This document shows, in pieces, positions 1-7,846 of a stretch of DNA of 64,000 nt. Within the stretch, counting starts at the first letter, position 1, and every line of letters starts with the position of its first letter. The position numbers and the translations under genes were made by a program. The notes below the pieces were generated by a model. The model searched no databases. It was given only the letters and a program-made list of their open reading frames with translations, and was not told the DNA's origin. This DNA is from a virus. Location: the IMG/VR virus record IMGVR_UViG_3300044825_001003, positions 38,749 through 102,748 of that record, one strand, 5' to 3'.

Positions 1-1
1 C

Positions 2-1051
2 GCCGAAGAAGCCTTTATCGCAAAAGGCGAACAGGTGTTTAGCGAGAAGGCAATTGAGAACCTTGAGTATTTTACCGAGCGTTCCCCTAAGCCATTAAAG
101 GGATTCTTTGATCGCCATGGGTATTTCCATGGATACAACGATAACGACCTAACCCGTAAGTGCCACCTGGACGGGTGCGCCATGTTCCACGAAGGCGAAG
201 ACCTTCATCTTTGGGTATGGGAAAAGCCAATTGTAAATGCTCGATATCAGATCGGTGTTGACGTAGGATACGGCAAGGGTAAGGATTATTCAGTTGCCTG
301 GGTAAACCGAGTTGGCTCGGCTGGCAGTGATGATGTTCACGTAGCTACGCTTAGGACGAACATGATTGATCCGCTGTCACTGGCCTATGAGATTGCTAAG
401 TTAGGCAAGTGGTATAACGACGCCCAGGTTGCGGTGGAGTATAACACTCCTGGCAATTCTACAGCAGATCAGCTTCTGACGAACCTAGCTTACCCAAACT
501 GCTATCGCAGGAAGACTACTACCGGCGCTCCGCACTGGCTAACGCTTCAAAACACAAAACCAAAGCTGATCGTAACGGCTGATAGATGGCTCAAGGAGGG
601 TATCTTTGTAGCTAGAGACCCTCGCCTTCTTGATGAAGTAAAGGTATTTACCAGTGTTGACGGAAGCCTTAGGACTGGCGCTCAAGGCGGATTCAACGAT
701 GACGTTGTGATGGCCGCGATGATCTGCTTGTTCACGGCACATGAGGGCGATTACGAAGATAATTACGGCATTGTCCCTAACAAGATCGAAAGAACCCCAG
801 ATACCTGCGACTACAAGATGACGTGCAATAAATGCGATAAAGTCTGGGGCGCTGACTCTCCAGGGACGATTCGCAATTGCCCGTTCTGCAATTCCATGTT
901 CATCAAAGCGGCCAGGAATATAAACGTCCCAATTGCTAGGCCGCAAGACCCACGAAACGACCTGCGAGACTTTGACCCGCAGCCAGACGGAGAGCATTCT
1001 TCCTACGGAAGTGACCGAGATTGGCACGTCAAAGACTACGCCCAGTTGTAA
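2..1051 (+). CDS. terL: Terminase large subunit, C-terminal part (cut by window edge)
   Basis: The DNA-packaging motor cuts and pumps phage DNA into the prohead; this part is the nuclease half. The frame is open from base 2, before the first usable start at 35, so the gene begins outside the window and its ATPase half is missing. The RNase H-like nuclease is recognisable: an Asp-rich strand 'IGVDVGYGKGKDYSVAWV' near residue 73, the strand 'VAVEYN' near 132, and the last acidic pair in 'GGFNDDVVMAA' near 219 (numbered from base 35). The C-terminus adds a four-cysteine zinc ribbon (CNKC...CPFC). Its place just before the portal gene agrees with this role. Only the N-terminal extent is in doubt. 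Confidence 0.88.
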   Translation, partial: AEEAFIAKGEQVFSEKAIENLEYFTERSPKPLKGFFDRHGYFHGYNDNDLTRKCHLDGCAMFHEGEDLHLWVWEKPIVNARYQIGVDVGYGKGKDYSVAWVNRVGSAGSDDVHVATLRTNMIDPLSLAYEIAKLGKWYNDAQVAVEYNTPGNSTADQLLTNLAYPNCYRRKTTTGAPHWLTLQNTKPKLIVTADRWLKEGIFVARDPRLLDEVKVFTSVDGSLRTGAQGGFNDDVVMAAMICLFTAHEGDYEDNYGIVPNKIERTPDTCDYKMTCNKCDKVWGADSPGTIRNCPFCNSMFIKAARNINVPIARPQDPRNDLRDFDPQPDGEHSSYGSDRDWHVKDYAQL

Positions 1052-1092
1052 ATTGTTATCCTTTTGACTTTGAAAAACGGTAATATCTAATT

Positions 1093-1635
1093 ATGGCAAA
1101 GAGCACAAAATCAACGAATGTTCAAGTGAATCTCGAACTATCTATCCCCCAGAGCGACTACGCTGTATTTGAAGAAGTCGCCGCACCTCAGCCGGTGGAA
1201 GATTACGTAAAAGCTTGCGTAACGAATTATCTCTCTGCGTATGCCAATGGTGGACTGATGCTTTCAGCCGAAGACCTGACAGAGATCGGAGAGGCCAGTG
1301 GAAATGAAGTGACCTCTTCTTCTGATATTGTTGAAGCGGTGAAGTCTGGCGCAGGTAAGAGCACTGCTAATTCTTTTCAGATCTCCGTAGACCCAAGTTT
1401 GACGGTGAATATTGAAGACTCAGCCAAGTTCTTAGGCATCACTCCAGAGCAGTGGGTATATAACTGCTGGAGCCACATCCTTGCTAACGGCTGGCTGTAT
1501 GAAGTAAGCAACGATGTCACATGGATTCCATTTAGCAAAGATCAGTGCGAAGTGATCCGTAAAGCCGCTGGTAAGGATTGTAAATCTTCCGCTGATTTCA
1601 TGGATGCAGTTACTGCAAAATCGGGAGTAAAGTAA
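1093..1635 (+). CDS. Unknown protein with duplicated domain
   Basis: 180 residues, not recognised. The protein appears to be two divergent copies of one unit of about 80 residues. Each copy has a short beta-like start, a helix with a central Cys (VKACVTNYL in copy 1, VYNCWSHIL in copy 2), then an Ile-x-x-Ala helix and an SSxDxxxAV ending (SSSDIVEAVKSG and SSADFMDAVTAKSG). No signal peptide or membrane segment is visible. It sits between terminase and portal, where small packaging or head proteins are common, but the sequence itself shows no function. Confidence 0.7.
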   Translation: MAKSTKSTNVQVNLELSIPQSDYAVFEEVAAPQPVEDYVKACVTNYLSAYANGGLMLSAEDLTEIGEASGNEVTSSSDIVEAVKSGAGKSTANSFQISVDPSLTVNIEDSAKFLGITPEQWVYNCWSHILANGWLYEVSNDVTWIPFSKDQCEVIRKAAGKDCKSSADFMDAVTAKSGVK

Positions 1636-1638
1636 GAC

Positions 1639-2025
1639 ATGCCTACTTACGAGGGGACATGCAAGAACGAATCCTGTGAAAAGGCTGGGGCGCTATTTGA
1701 GTTTTTCGTAAGACGTTGGACCTCGCCTAATCCCAAATGCCCTAATTGTGGAACCGAAGTGCATAGGTATCTATGTGCTCCAAATGTTGTTTGGGCAAAA
1801 GATGTAGGTCAGTATCTGGGCCAGAACTCTGAAGGGCATTGGGCGCACGCTCGTAATGAGCAGGGCGAACCGGTAAAGCATTTTATTCGCACACGCCAAG
1901 ACCAGAAAGAGTTTTGCAAGCGCTATGGGTACTATGACCCAAATGATCTGCCCTCATCTTGTACCGCTGACGAGAATGGTGTAACAAAGAAAAACACCAG
2001 CGGTGAAAAGGGACAGTGGATTTAA
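1639..2025 (+). CDS. FmdB-type zinc-ribbon small protein
   Basis: 128 residues. The first 45 residues follow the FmdB zinc-ribbon pattern: MPTYEGTC start, a C-x4-C pair (CKNESC), aromatic 'FEFFV', then CPNCG. In bacteria this family is called a putative regulator; phages often keep a copy beside terminase or portal, with unknown role. The rest of the protein (Trp/His/Asp-rich, about 46-128) is not recognised. It starts 3 bases after the previous stop and ends 3 bases before the portal start, so it is co-translated with both. Confidence 0.65.
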   Translation: MPTYEGTCKNESCEKAGALFEFFVRRWTSPNPKCPNCGTEVHRYLCAPNVVWAKDVGQYLGQNSEGHWAHARNEQGEPVKHFIRTRQDQKEFCKRYGYYDPNDLPSSCTADENGVTKKNTSGEKGQWI

Positions 2026-2028
2026 GCC

Positions 2029-3918
2029 ATGGAAAGACTACCTCATTCGCCATCTTTAGCGAAAACAGGCGAGACGCCTGAGTACCGAGCCAATTATCTC
2101 CGCAAGGTAAAAGAGTGGCGAGATGGCACGAAGGAGCAGGCTTTCCTGTCTTATCGTAATTCTATCGAGTACTCAAACATTGAGAAGTATATTCGATACC
2201 TAGAGGGTGCGCAATGGGATAATAAGCGCCCTCGATACAAGAGCCGATATGTCGATAACAAGATGGAACTAATCCGCCGAGAGAGACTATCTCTTCTTAC
2301 GGATTCTCGCCCATCAATCGACGTAAGTACAAATGTTGAAGCATACGACGAACCCGCTAACGTGATTGGAAACACGCTGCGGGCAGAGTGGCTGCGTCAG
2401 AATATGTCCGATGCTTTAGTGGACGTAGTTGACATGGCCATGCTTCATGGCGTTGCCTATTGGAGAATAGGCGCGTCATCACCTGGATCAATGCGGGTTG
2501 TTCCTCTTGGGCCGGATAATGTACTTCCGATTCAACCCAGCAAGACGAGTCTTCAAGATTCCGCCGCCGTCTTGTATAGGAACTGGAAGCCGATCTCCTA
2601 CTTTAAGAAAGTGTTCCCTATGAGCGCACAGGGAATTGAGGATCAGGCTAAATACTGGGAGTCAAAATCACAGGACAAATACTCCCGTCCCGCGCACATA
2701 CCCGAATACACCTGGAGTCAGATGTCACCAGCTTTCCGAAAGCTAGTTGGCGTACAGACAGGTGATTACAGTGCCTATGGAGCTAAGATGTACGGCTCTA
2801 TCGAACTGGAAGAGTATTACGTTGACGATCTAAGTATCAATGAATCGAATAAAGAAGTTGTCGTAAGAGATCCATTCCTTCCGCCAGACATGCACAACTG
2901 GTGGTATACAGTAAAGCCAGGGCAAAGACTGTACCCACGTAAGCGGCTTATCATCTTCGCTGGAGACCGGCTGCTTTATGATGGCCCGTCCCCGTTCTGG
3001 CACGGCATGTATCCATTCGTGGATCTTCGACTCAACCCAGTTCCGTGGTCGTTTTATGGTTTAAGTACCTACCGTTCTCTTCTTCCGATGCAGGATGCGA
3101 TTAACGAAATCCCTGCCGGTATGCTAGATATGACGAAACGGGTACTCAACCCCACTCTTATCGCTAAGTCTAACGTGGCTTCAGAAGCCGCATGGCGCGA
3201 GTATCTTAGCGATATGCCAGGGGCTAGACTCAAGGTAAACCCGAACGTGAACATCGGCGCAGATATTCAGTACGGTCAGATTCCAGCCGTTCCTCAGTAC
3301 GTAATTGCCCTACTCCAAGGTGTGATTATGCCTGAGTTCGACAAGATGAGCGGCATCATGGACATGTCGAGACTTGCCGGAAAGAATCAACTTCCTTCCG
3401 GCGAGACAATCGACCAGATGAGGGATACATTGCAGACGCCACTACGCAGAGAAGAACGCTATATTGAATCGTTCTTGCAGCGATGCGGTACGCAAGCGGT
3501 ATCTAACGTAATTCAGTTTTACACTGCATCTCAGCGTTTGAGGATGCTTGGAGAAAACGGTCTTAGTTGGGAAGACTTTACTTTTGATCCAGGTAAGTTG
3601 TATCCAGGTGGCGCAGGAGACTTTGACAAGCAGAGAAAAGAAACCTTCTGGTCAATGTTCTCTTTAACCGTTAAGCCTGGGTCGATTCATTCTGGTGCTA
3701 AGGACCGTGAGAAGGTGGAAGCCGTAAGCCTCGCAGCTCGTGGCCTAATCTCCAGGAAGGAGCTTTATCGCAGACTTGAGATTGACCCAGAAAGAGCAGA
3801 TCAAATCCTAGCAGAACTAATGGAGGAGGCGCAAGCAACCGCCTCTCTCCAGACTTCAGCAAGAGCCCCTAGGACAGTAGGGGAGCAAAGCGGACCATCC
3901 GCCCCGATGCCGGGGTAA
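2029..3918 (+). CDS. Portal protein
   Basis: 629 residues; predicted to form the dodecameric ring at the capsid vertex through which DNA enters and leaves. The N-terminal third has the helical, Arg/Tyr-rich start and 'RRERLSLLTDSRPSIDVST' typical of head-portal proteins. The middle has the 'PFWHGMYPFVDLRLNP' and 'FYGLSTYRSLLPMQDAINE' segments that match the stem/wing region of many phage portals. The tail end ('GAKDREKVEAVSLAARGLISRKELYRRLEIDPERADQI' region, about residues 545-595) resembles portal C-termini. Position after TerL and before scaffold/capsid agrees. The exact family was assigned by pattern only. Confidence 0.8.
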   Translation: MERLPHSPSLAKTGETPEYRANYLRKVKEWRDGTKEQAFLSYRNSIEYSNIEKYIRYLEGAQWDNKRPRYKSRYVDNKMELIRRERLSLLTDSRPSIDVSTNVEAYDEPANVIGNTLRAEWLRQNMSDALVDVVDMAMLHGVAYWRIGASSPGSMRVVPLGPDNVLPIQPSKTSLQDSAAVLYRNWKPISYFKKVFPMSAQGIEDQAKYWESKSQDKYSRPAHIPEYTWSQMSPAFRKLVGVQTGDYSAYGAKMYGSIELEEYYVDDLSINESNKEVVVRDPFLPPDMHNWWYTVKPGQRLYPRKRLIIFAGDRLLYDGPSPFWHGMYPFVDLRLNPVPWSFYGLSTYRSLLPMQDAINEIPAGMLDMTKRVLNPTLIAKSNVASEAAWREYLSDMPGARLKVNPNVNIGADIQYGQIPAVPQYVIALLQGVIMPEFDKMSGIMDMSRLAGKNQLPSGETIDQMRDTLQTPLRREERYIESFLQRCGTQAVSNVIQFYTASQRLRMLGENGLSWEDFTFDPGKLYPGGAGDFDKQRKETFWSMFSLTVKPGSIHSGAKDREKVEAVSLAARGLISRKELYRRLEIDPERADQILAELMEEAQATASLQTSARAPRTVGEQSGPSAPMPG

Positions 3919-3929
3919 TGAGGTAAAGT

Positions 3930-4628
3930 TTGCCTAGAAAACAAGCAACTAAGTCTAAGCCTAAAGCATTTGAAACAGGATTTACGCTTAGAGATATTAA
4001 ACCATTAACCGAGAATCAAGCAGCAGCATTTGAACATTACGAAGACGGCAAGCATCTACTACTTGCTGGCATGGCTGGGACAGGGAAAAGCTTTATCGCT
4101 TTATACCTTTGCCTTAAAGATTTAATCGAAGGCAAGCTATCTAGCGTTTTGATTATGAGAAGCACTGTACCTAGCCGAGATATGGGCTTTCTCCCAGGAA
4201 CGCTAGAAGAAAAGCTCTCAGCATACGAAGATCCATACCGGCAGATAGTCAATAACCTATTCGGCAGGGACGATGCTTGGTTTATTATGTGCAAGAAAGG
4301 CCATATTAAACTCTCGTCTACAAGCTATCTTCGAGGGGTAACCTACAAGAACGTAGGCATTATCCTGGATGAATCGCAGAACTGCACCCTCCATGAACTC
4401 GACACTGTAATTACAAGAGTCGGCTCGGGCTGTCGGGTGTTTGTCTGTGGCGACGAAAGGCAGTCGGACTTAATTGGCAGCAAGATCCCGCAAGGCATGA
4501 CGCACTTCCGCCAGATCCTTTCTTACGTGCCAGAATTCCGATCAGTCAGCTTTGGCATTGAAGATATTGTCAGATCTGGGCTAGTAAAGAACTACATACT
4601 GGCTAAACATAAGCTCGGATTAAACTAG
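3930..4628 (+). CDS. phoH: PhoH-like P-loop ATPase
   Basis: 232 residues starting at TTG; GAGGT at 3920-3924 is a good Shine-Dalgarno five bases before it. Walker A is GMAGTGKS (residues 47-54), Walker B is IILDESQN (about 144-151), followed by the PhoH-type sensor 'VFVCGDERQSDL'. This is the compact ATPase-only PhoH found in many phages, where the function is unresolved (an RNA-linked or phosphate-stress role has been proposed for host relatives). The unusual point is its place between portal and scaffold genes, 12 bases after the portal stop, so it is expressed with the virion genes. Confidence 0.85.
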   Translation: MPRKQATKSKPKAFETGFTLRDIKPLTENQAAAFEHYEDGKHLLLAGMAGTGKSFIALYLCLKDLIEGKLSSVLIMRSTVPSRDMGFLPGTLEEKLSAYEDPYRQIVNNLFGRDDAWFIMCKKGHIKLSSTSYLRGVTYKNVGIILDESQNCTLHELDTVITRVGSGCRVFVCGDERQSDLIGSKIPQGMTHFRQILSYVPEFRSVSFGIEDIVRSGLVKNYILAKHKLGLN

Positions 4629-4680
4629 TATTAAATTTTTCTTTGCAGTATGAATGACGTATGTACAAGAATTAGATTAG

Positions 4681-4708
4681 AGCCTCAATAGGTTTAAACC
4701 TATAGGCT
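4681..4708. promoter_or_regulatory. Long inverted repeat just ahead of a strong RBS
   Basis: AGCCT-CA-ATAGGTTT is followed directly by AAACCTAT-AGGCT: an 8-bp inner and 5-bp outer stem separated by a CA bulge, with the 16-base perfect palindrome ATAGGTTTAAACCTAT at its centre. The Shine-Dalgarno AAGGAG (4710-4715) of the next gene begins right after it. No T-run follows, so it is not a simple terminator. An RNase III-like processing site, an mRNA stabiliser or an operator are possible. Confidence 0.5.
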
Positions 4709-4719
4709 AAGGAGATCAG

Positions 4720-4995
4720 ATGAACGCACAGATCATTGGCACTTCTCAACCCGTCAAGAACGAGCCACGGAATGTGCTGCCTGAAAACCACGGTAAGCCA
4801 CAGGCTCAGACGATTGGTACAACGATGCCTCTACAGACAGTTGCATCCAACGTCAAGTACGGGGCCGGTACTCGCAGTGGTCAGTTCCAAGTAATTGGTG
4901 AGCAGATTAAGATGAGTGATGCTCCCGTTCTTGGCTATCAGTCGGCCAACACTCCGATGTCTAACCGGGCTGTAGACAGCAAGAAGGGTTTCTAA
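4720..4995 (+). CDS. Small unknown protein in head region
   Basis: 91 residues, preceded by AAGGAGATCAG, a near-ideal ribosome binding site. The protein is polar and rich in Gln, Pro, Thr and Gly, with two similar halves around 'AQIIGTSQP' and 'AQTIGTTMP'. There is no membrane segment or recognised motif. Its position between PhoH and scaffold suggests a minor head protein, but this is inference from order only. Confidence 0.65.
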   Translation: MNAQIIGTSQPVKNEPRNVLPENHGKPQAQTIGTTMPLQTVASNVKYGAGTRSGQFQVIGEQIKMSDAPVLGYQSANTPMSNRAVDSKKGF

Positions 4996-5004
4996 GGATA
5001 TATC

Positions 5005-5358
5005 ATGGGTCCAGTATCAGGCGCACCGCCAATGTCACCAGATGTAATGGCTCAGCAAATGCCACCGATGGCTGCTTTTGCAGATCAAGGTCGGAGCATG
5101 GTTGGCGGCGGTGCCAATCCAGAGGCTGCTGATCCCATGAAGTACGTACAGGGTTTGCTCGACGAAATTGCAGGCAGTCTTATGAAGGTTGCGCAAGTCG
5201 TCGGCCAGAGCAAGCGAGAGCTTATGCCTATCGTTCAAAAGATGGCTGAAGCTGGCTCGATGCTCACGAACGAAATTCAGTCGAAAGCTCCACAGCCCGA
5301 GACTGCTCAGGCGCCTCCGCAAGCGGAAGGCCCTGGCGGTATGGGCCTAGGGGCTTAA
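5005..5358 (+). CDS. Small unknown protein, Pro/Met-rich with helical core
   Basis: 117 residues with Pro/Met/Gly-rich ends (MGPVSGAPPMSPDVMAQQ at the start, Pro-Gln-Ala-rich at the end). A central amphipathic helix of about 50 residues (YVQGLLDEIAGSLMKVAQVV onward) could form coiled-coil contacts. It starts 9 bases after the previous stop and sits before the scaffold gene. Small helical proteins here often assist head assembly, but no family is recognised. The 72 bases that follow hold no gene. Confidence 0.6.
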   Translation: MGPVSGAPPMSPDVMAQQMPPMAAFADQGRSMVGGGANPEAADPMKYVQGLLDEIAGSLMKVAQVVGQSKRELMPIVQKMAEAGSMLTNEIQSKAPQPETAQAPPQAEGPGGMGLGA

Positions 5359-5442
5359 CCCAAAAATAGCAGGCAACTACCCTGGGCTGGCGTCGAAAGA
5401 CAGGTTACAGGAACTGGTTAGCTGGAGCTGTTGAAAGGTGAA

Positions 5443-6273
5443 ATGGCAGTAAATAGCTTTGATGAAGTTTTGAATAGCTTAGTTGGAGATCCTGATGACC
5501 GAGAAGTTTTAGAGAATCTCTCAGCGAAATATCCAGAAATTAAAAATGGATGGCTTCGGCAGTCCGATTATTCGCGCAAGCTTGATTCGTTCCGTGACAC
5601 GGAGAAGAAAGTGGAGGCGTGGAACAAGTGGGCAGAAGAGAATTGGGACAAAGATAACAACGCTCCCAAGATGGAAGTTTATTGGCGCAACAGAGCGCAA
5701 GAATTAGAATCACAGGCAGGTACGGATATGACGTTTGACGAGATCAAGAACTTTACTGAAGGATTGATGACCGAACGTGGGGTCATGACAAAGACAGATT
5801 TCGAGTCTGCTATCAACAGCAAGGCACAGGAGATTGATAAGGGGTTCCAAGGTTCCGCTTATTTTTCAGCCGTGATTGCCGAGAAGACAGCCGAGCATCT
5901 CTCTGAATTTGGCAAGCCACTGAAGGTTCGGGAGTTTATCTCCAAGCTAGGCGAATACGGTACGAACGATCTTGATGCTGCGTATGACCGATATGTAGCC
6001 GAGGACCGCAAGACTCGGGAAGAGAAGGCCCTTGAGGAAAAGATTGATCGAATCCGTAGCGAAGAGCGCGAAAAAGCAAAGCAAGAAGTTTTAGCTCAGC
6101 ACACTGGCGGTCTACCAATCGACCAGGGCGAGCCAACCGCAGGTCACCTAGAAGCTAAGTTACGCCTAGTAGGACAACCAGATGCAGCCGAGCGGGCGAA
6201 TCTGGGAGACGGCACACTAGCTCAAATCGCAGCACAGGCTTACAGGAAACAGCAACTTGGAATCACAGAATAA
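5443..6273 (+). CDS. Capsid scaffolding-like protein
   Basis: 276 residues from ATG 5443 (MAVNSFDEVL); an in-frame TTG at 5431 would add four residues. AGGTGA before the ATG favours the shorter form. The protein is almost wholly charged and helical, with long Glu/Lys/Arg stretches (for example 'KALEEKIDRIRSEEREKAKQ'), and lacks Cys and enzyme motifs. This is the usual look of a scaffold placed directly before the major capsid gene, where it would template prohead assembly and then leave. Identification rests on position and composition. Confidence 0.65.
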   Translation: MAVNSFDEVLNSLVGDPDDREVLENLSAKYPEIKNGWLRQSDYSRKLDSFRDTEKKVEAWNKWAEENWDKDNNAPKMEVYWRNRAQELESQAGTDMTFDEIKNFTEGLMTERGVMTKTDFESAINSKAQEIDKGFQGSAYFSAVIAEKTAEHLSEFGKPLKVREFISKLGEYGTNDLDAAYDRYVAEDRKTREEKALEEKIDRIRSEEREKAKQEVLAQHTGGLPIDQGEPTAGHLEAKLRLVGQPDAAERANLGDGTLAQIAAQAYRKQQLGITE

Positions 6274-6322
6274 CTCATGCGTGAGTGACTGTGGTTCCCG
6301 ACGACAACTCTAAGAGGAAATC

Positions 6323-7378
6323 ATGGCACTTACTTATAGCGATATCAACGCGATTACAACTCAGCACATCGTCCCCAAGACGACTGACGTAATCTTCAAG
6401 AACGATCCACTGTTCGTTCGGCTAATGTCGAAGAACAAGATCAATTTCGAGGGCGGTCTATTCATCCAGCGGCCAATCATGTTCGCAGAACTGGCCAACG
6501 GGTTCTTCGCTCGTGGCGACCAGTTCGACACCGGCTACCGCCAGACCGACACAGCTTTCAGCGTCAACATGAAGTTCGGTTATGTCAACGTAACCCTGCT
6601 CGGCACTGATGACGTTCTGAACCGTGGCCCAGAAGCAGCCTTCTCAATCGTTGAGAGCAAGATGGCTAACGCTTCACTCACCATGGCAAAGCTGCTCGGC
6701 ACAACTGTCTACCAGGATGGTCAGGGCGCTCTGTCTGGCACCAAGTCTCTCGACGGTCTAATGGCCTGGGTTGACGACGGTAGCACCAACGCAACCTACA
6801 CCAGCCTTACCGACGTTCGCCGGTCCTTCGCAGCAGTTGGCGGCATCACCCGCGCCGACATCGTTGCCGGTCCCAGCTCGGGCGATGCCACGACCTACTC
6901 ACAGGTCAACGGTATCAACGCCTACACCAACCGCGCAGTCAGCACCTTTGCTCTCTCCGATCTAAACACTGCCTACGGCTTTGCTTGGTTCGGTGCCGAC
7001 CAGCCCGATCTTCTAGTTTGCACCCAGGGCGCTTACAACAAGATCTGGAACGCAACAGTGTCCAATCAGCGCTACATGCGGGCAGATAGCGATCTTGCCA
7101 AGGTCGGTATCCAGAGCTTCCAGTTCAACGCGGCAGATGTCACCATCTCCAAGTACCTGAACGACGTTGCTGGCTCCACCTACGGCGTAATCCTCGGCCT
7201 GAACACCAACTACCTCGAACTTTATGTTTCCGCAAACAAGAAGTTCCAGTTCGGGTTCACTGGCTTCAAGGAAGCACAGAACACCATCGACGTGAGCGGT
7301 CAGTTCATGTTCGCTGGCAACCTGATCGTACCCAGCCCCCGTACAAACTTCAAACTCGTGGGCACCGCACTCGCCTAA
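6323..7378 (+). CDS. Major capsid protein
   Basis: 351 residues with a strong AAGAGGAAATC ribosome site. The sequence has features of phage coat proteins of the HK97 fold: an N-terminal 'NDPLFVRLMSKNKINFEGG' segment, 'GYRQTDTAFSVNMKFGYVNVTLLGTDD' resembling the P-domain strands, a long spine helix 'AFSIVESKMANASLTMAKLL', and a C-terminal 'GQFMFAGNLIVPSPRTNFKL'. Codon use is clearly more C-rich than in neighbouring genes (many AAC, ACC, GGC), as expected for the most expressed virion gene. A hairpin follows the stop. No protease domain is seen here. Confidence 0.82.
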   Translation: MALTYSDINAITTQHIVPKTTDVIFKNDPLFVRLMSKNKINFEGGLFIQRPIMFAELANGFFARGDQFDTGYRQTDTAFSVNMKFGYVNVTLLGTDDVLNRGPEAAFSIVESKMANASLTMAKLLGTTVYQDGQGALSGTKSLDGLMAWVDDGSTNATYTSLTDVRRSFAAVGGITRADIVAGPSSGDATTYSQVNGINAYTNRAVSTFALSDLNTAYGFAWFGADQPDLLVCTQGAYNKIWNATVSNQRYMRADSDLAKVGIQSFQFNAADVTISKYLNDVAGSTYGVILGLNTNYLELYVSANKKFQFGFTGFKEAQNTIDVSGQFMFAGNLIVPSPRTNFKLVGTALA

Positions 7379-7386
7379 CCTGTAAC

Positions 7387-7409
7387 GAAGGGGGCCTAGC
7401 GCCCCCTTC
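7387..7409 (+). terminator. Hairpin after major capsid gene (no T-run)
   Basis: A perfect 9-bp stem GAAGGGGGC / GCCCCCTTC closes a 5-base loop CTAGC, starting 9 bases after the capsid stop. It is followed by CTAAACAAG rather than T's, so it may only attenuate transcription or protect the capsid mRNA 3' end. Compare the similar hairpin at 7812-7832. Confidence 0.6.
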
Positions 7410-7439
7410 CTAAACAAGACTCTTTGAAAAGGAAAAAAT

Positions 7440-7805
7440 ATGCTAGGTAATCGCGCACTACAGGCTGGCGTAACTAACGTAACAGCCTCCACTACTCTTG
7501 GGTACGAAATCACTGGTTCGTCTCCCAATACTCTGCCTCCTGATCTGCTGACCGTATCGGCTGCTGGCGCAGCTACAATCACCCTACCTGAGATTACAGT
7601 TCCTCAGTACGGTGGTCTTGGTATCGGTGATTCTCAGGTTGTGCGGGTTCTAAACCTCGCTGCACAATCGGTAGTTCTCGCCGCCGCATCCGGTGACTCG
7701 ATTGTTGGCCGCTATGCTTCCTCGGCTACAATCGCAGTCAACACCGCAGCAACTCTCATTAGCAAGGCTACTAGCGCAACTGCTGGTACTTGGTACAGCT
7801 TCTAA
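7440..7805 (+). CDS. Small beta-rich protein after capsid (decoration-like)
   Basis: 121 residues, ATG with AAAAGG upstream. It is rich in Thr, Ser, Ala, Val and Gly with alternating hydrophobic positions (AATITLPEITVPQYGG, QVVRVLNLAAQSVVLAAASGD), pointing to an all-beta fold, and has no Cys. The codon bias is C-rich, like the capsid gene, so high expression is likely. Being directly after the capsid gene and bracketed by two hairpins, it may be a capsid decoration or head-fibre protein. That is inference from position and composition; no family is recognised. Confidence 0.6.
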   Translation: MLGNRALQAGVTNVTASTTLGYEITGSSPNTLPPDLLTVSAAGAATITLPEITVPQYGGLGIGDSQVVRVLNLAAQSVVLAAASGDSIVGRYASSATIAVNTAATLISKATSATAGTWYSF

Positions 7806-7811
7806 CCTGAA

Positions 7812-7832
7812 CCGGGAGGCTAGTCCTCCCGG
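7812..7832 (+). terminator. Second hairpin with CTAG-start loop
   Basis: A perfect 8-bp stem CCGGGAGG / CCTCCCGG closes a CTAGT loop, just after the stop of the small beta-rich gene. No T-run follows. The loop starts with CTAG like the hairpin at 7387-7409, so the two isolate a one-gene mRNA segment. Confidence 0.55.
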
Positions 7833-7846
7833 CCCAACTATATCCC

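Noticed and set aside
7387-7832. Both hairpins as normal terminators
   Set aside because: Neither is followed by a T-run on the + strand, and the following genes need transcription through them.
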